This document shows positions 5,650-7,310 of a DNA stretch of 7,310 nucleotides, piece after piece. The DNA is from Planctomycetota bacterium. Lineage in GTDB: Bacteria; Planctomycetota; Phycisphaerae; Phycisphaerales; SM1A02. Location of the stretch: the NCBI GenBank assembly GCA_009924765.1, contig RFQW01000076.1:1-7310 (forward strand). The letters run 5' to 3'. The notes beneath the pieces were generated by a model. It searched no databases and was not told the DNA's origin. It worked only from the letters and a program-made list of their open reading frames with translations. The translations under genes were made by a program, and so were the position numbers. Positions within the stretch are counted from its first letter, which is position 1; each line of letters starts with the position of its first letter.

Positions 5650-7310
5650 GAACGGCCTCCTTCACGACCACATCCAGATCGATCACGCGTGCCATGCGCG
5701 CGGCGACACGCGCGTCGCGCGTGGCCACCACCAGCGTCCATGATCGCGAGGGGTGCATGAGCACGTCGGCCAAGGCGGCCAGTGTCGCCTCATCCAGGCC
5801 GTCCAGCAGTTCATCCACCAGAAGCAGCCGCGGCTGCATCACCAGCGCGCGCGCCACGAGCAGGCGAATGCGCTGCCGACCCGTGAGCGGAAGGCCCCCC
5901 GTGAGCAGGCGCGATTGCAGGCCATCGGGCATCCCACGCACCACCTCGCCCAGCCCTGTCTGGTCGAGCGCGGTCTGCATCTGATGGCTTGAAACACCGG
6001 CGACGCCCAGGCGCAGATTGTCGGCGATCGAGCCCATCACCACACCCCCATCGCGCAGCAGCATGGCCTGCGATCGAAGCCGGGACAGATCCCAGTTCGG
6101 CAGATCGAGGTCGTCCACGATCACCGTTCCATCGGTCGGCACGCGCACGCCGATCAGCACCTCAAGCAGCGTGCTCGATCCGCTGCCGCGCGAGCCCAGC
6201 AGCGCGACGCGCTCCCCGGCGGCGATGTCAACGTTCACATTGGCGAAGCCGCTCTGCTGTCCCGCGCGCCGATAGGCCAGGCCCTGTGCACGAACGCGCA
6301 TGCCGCCCGCGCGCTCCACCGAGGCACCACCTGCACGCTCCAGACGCAGGTCGATCAGGTATCCCAGCTTGTCCACCGCGGCCACGGCGTCGTACCAGGC
6401 CTCGAACTGCTTGCCCAGCTTGGCGATGGCCGCCACGATGGCCGACACGATGATCTCGGCCGCCACCAGCTGACCCAGCGTGAGCTGCTGATTCAGCACC
6501 AGCCAGCCACCCACGCCAAGCAAGGCGGTGCCCGCCGCCACTTCAAGCGCCAACAGCCCGACGATCTGCCGCATCAGGATGCGGAAGTGCTCGCGGCGCG
6601 CATCCAGATAGCCACGCACCAGATCATCGGCACGGGCCAACGCGAATGCCGCGCCACCCGGCCCCTTGAACAGCAACGGATGCCGCGCGATCTCCTCGAG
6701 CCATTCCACCAGCTGATACTTGCGCATCGATTCTCGAACGCTGGTCGGAAGCGCACCGCGACCACACACGAACACGATGGTGGCCAACGCCAGCAGCAAC
6801 GCCACCGCGAAGCCAAGCAGGAACGGGTGATAGAACGCCAGCACCGCAAGCCCGATGGCCGCGCTCAGCACCAGGTTGATGCCCGTGAGCAGCAGCAACG
6901 CCGCGCTCTTCTGCACCGTGACCACCTCCAGGAAGCGGTTCACCAGCTCGGGCGCGTGCACGCCCTCCAGCGATGCCAGATCCACGTTCGGCAGTCGATG
7001 CGAAAGGTCCGAGGCCAACCGCACGAAGATGCGTCGCTGCACCACCTCGGCTGCCACATGCTGGATGGCCCGAAGCGCCCCAGCCACCGCCAGGCACACG
7101 AACAGCACCAGCGCGATGGCCAGCAGCGCCTGCACGAATGGCCCGCTTCGCGCGCCGAACGACAGATTGCTCACGAAGGCGTTCACGGCCAGCGGCAGTG
7201 CCAGATACAGCAGGCCCGTGATCGCGCTGAAGATGCCGATGGACCACAGTTCGGGCGACTCCGGCCGCATGAGCGCCAGCAGTCGGCGCACCGGCGTGGG
7301 CGCTGTATCG
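5642..7310 (-). CDS. ABC half-transporter (membrane domain plus degenerate ATPase domain), 5' end cut by right edge
   Basis: This is an exporter-type ABC protein with an N-terminal membrane domain and a C-terminal ATPase domain. Positions count from the GTG at 7291. About six membrane helices are visible (17-36, 52-73, 129-154, 157-176, 243-266, 275-293). The ATPase domain covers about 332-545. Walker A reads GSRGSGSST (366-374), with Ser372 where the catalytic Lys belongs. The Q-loop region (405-426) lacks an obvious Gln before GSIADNL. The signature is LTGRQ (469-473) instead of LSGGQ. Walker B LLLVDE (489-494) and the D-loop GLD (498-500) are kept. The H-loop His is Arg525. The frame stays open to the edge with residues DTAPTP before the GTG, so the true start is probably outside the window, perhaps only slightly. 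Together with the HlyD-like gene it forms a type I secretion or efflux pair with unknown cargo. Confidence 0.9.
   Translation of the reverse strand, partial: DTAPTPVRRLLALMRPESPELWSIGIFSAITGLLYLALPLAVNAFVSNLSFGARSGPFVQALLAIALVLFVCLAVAGALRAIQHVAAEVVQRRIFVRLASDLSHRLPNVDLASLEGVHAPELVNRFLEVVTVQKSAALLLLTGINLVLSAAIGLAVLAFYHPFLLGFAVALLLALATIVFVCGRGALPTSVRESMRKYQLVEWLEEIARHPLLFKGPGGAAFALARADDLVRGYLDARREHFRILMRQIVGLLALEVAAGTALLGVGGWLVLNQQLTLGQLVAAEIIVSAIVAAIAKLGKQFEAWYDAVAAVDKLGYLIDLRLERAGGASVERAGGMRVRAQGLAYRRAGQQSGFANVNVDIAAGERVALLGSRGSGSSTLLEVLIGVRVPTDGTVIVDDLDLPNWDLSRLRSQAMLLRDGGVVMGSIADNLRLGVAGVSSHQMQTALDQTGLGEVVRGMPDGLQSRLLTGGLPLTGRQRIRLLVARALVMQPRLLLVDELLDGLDEATLAALADVLMHPSRSWTLVVATRDARVAARMARVIDLDVVVKEAVHA
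5656..5662 (-). promoter_or_regulatory. Strong Shine-Dalgarno of the HlyD-like gene
   Basis: AAGGAGG is a near-perfect match to the anti-Shine-Dalgarno and sits six bases before the ATG at 5649, inside the last codons of the ABC gene. It fixes the HlyD-like start and shows that this organism does use Shine-Dalgarno initiation inside operons. Confidence 0.8.

Noticed and set aside
7289..7291. GTG at 7291 as the true start of the ABC gene
   Set aside because: The frame is open to the window edge, the residues before it (DTAPTP) look like a normal N-tail, and no Shine-Dalgarno is visible. A start outside the window is more likely, but GTG cannot be excluded.

Overview
The window comes from a GC-rich bacterium with a double membrane. 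My best guess is Planctomycetota, possibly Phycisphaerae-like. This rests on the style of the TolC-family protein (its 'VGLSQPLLRGFG' segment), on the secreted SH3 protein, and on the ABC/HlyD pair; it is an inference, not a database result. There are six protein genes (two cut by the window edges), one tRNA gene and one clear intrinsic terminator. No insertion sequence, CRISPR array, integrase or broken gene was seen.

Layout from left to right. At 1-190 (minus) is the N-terminal part of TsaC/Sua5, which makes threonylcarbamoyl-AMP for tRNA t6A37. At 198-1964 (minus) is a TolC-family outer-membrane lipoprotein whose stop codon overlaps the tsaC ribosome binding site. A 46-base divergent gap follows, then at 2011-3441 (plus) a secreted protein with SH3-like repeats. 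That gene ends at a strong hairpin terminator (3473-3510), which leads straight into the promoter of tRNA-Ala(UGC) at 3534-3606. Convergent with the tRNA is rsmE (3634-4347, minus), a 16S rRNA m3U1498 methyltransferase. Upstream of it on the minus strand are a HlyD-type membrane fusion protein (4384-5649) and an ABC half-transporter (5642 to the right edge), translationally coupled by an 8-base overlap.

How the genes fit together. The ABC protein, HlyD adaptor and TolC-like protein are the three parts of a type I secretion or efflux machine, here split by rsmE, the tRNA and the SH3 gene. The ABC ATPase domain lacks several catalytic residues (Walker A Lys, canonical signature, H-loop His), so the complex is unlikely to be a standard ATP-driven exporter homodimer. 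TsaC, tRNA-Ala and RsmE are translation housekeeping genes.

The most interesting regulatory signal is in the 5' ends. Three genes that begin transcription units (the TolC-like gene, the SH3 gene and rsmE) have no Shine-Dalgarno sequence but carry a -10-like hexamer 6-8 bases before the ATG, which suggests leaderless mRNAs. Two internal genes (hlyD-like, tsaC) do have Shine-Dalgarno sequences. The two divergent genes also each have a run of seven C between the -10-like box and the ATG, a nearly mirror-image arrangement.
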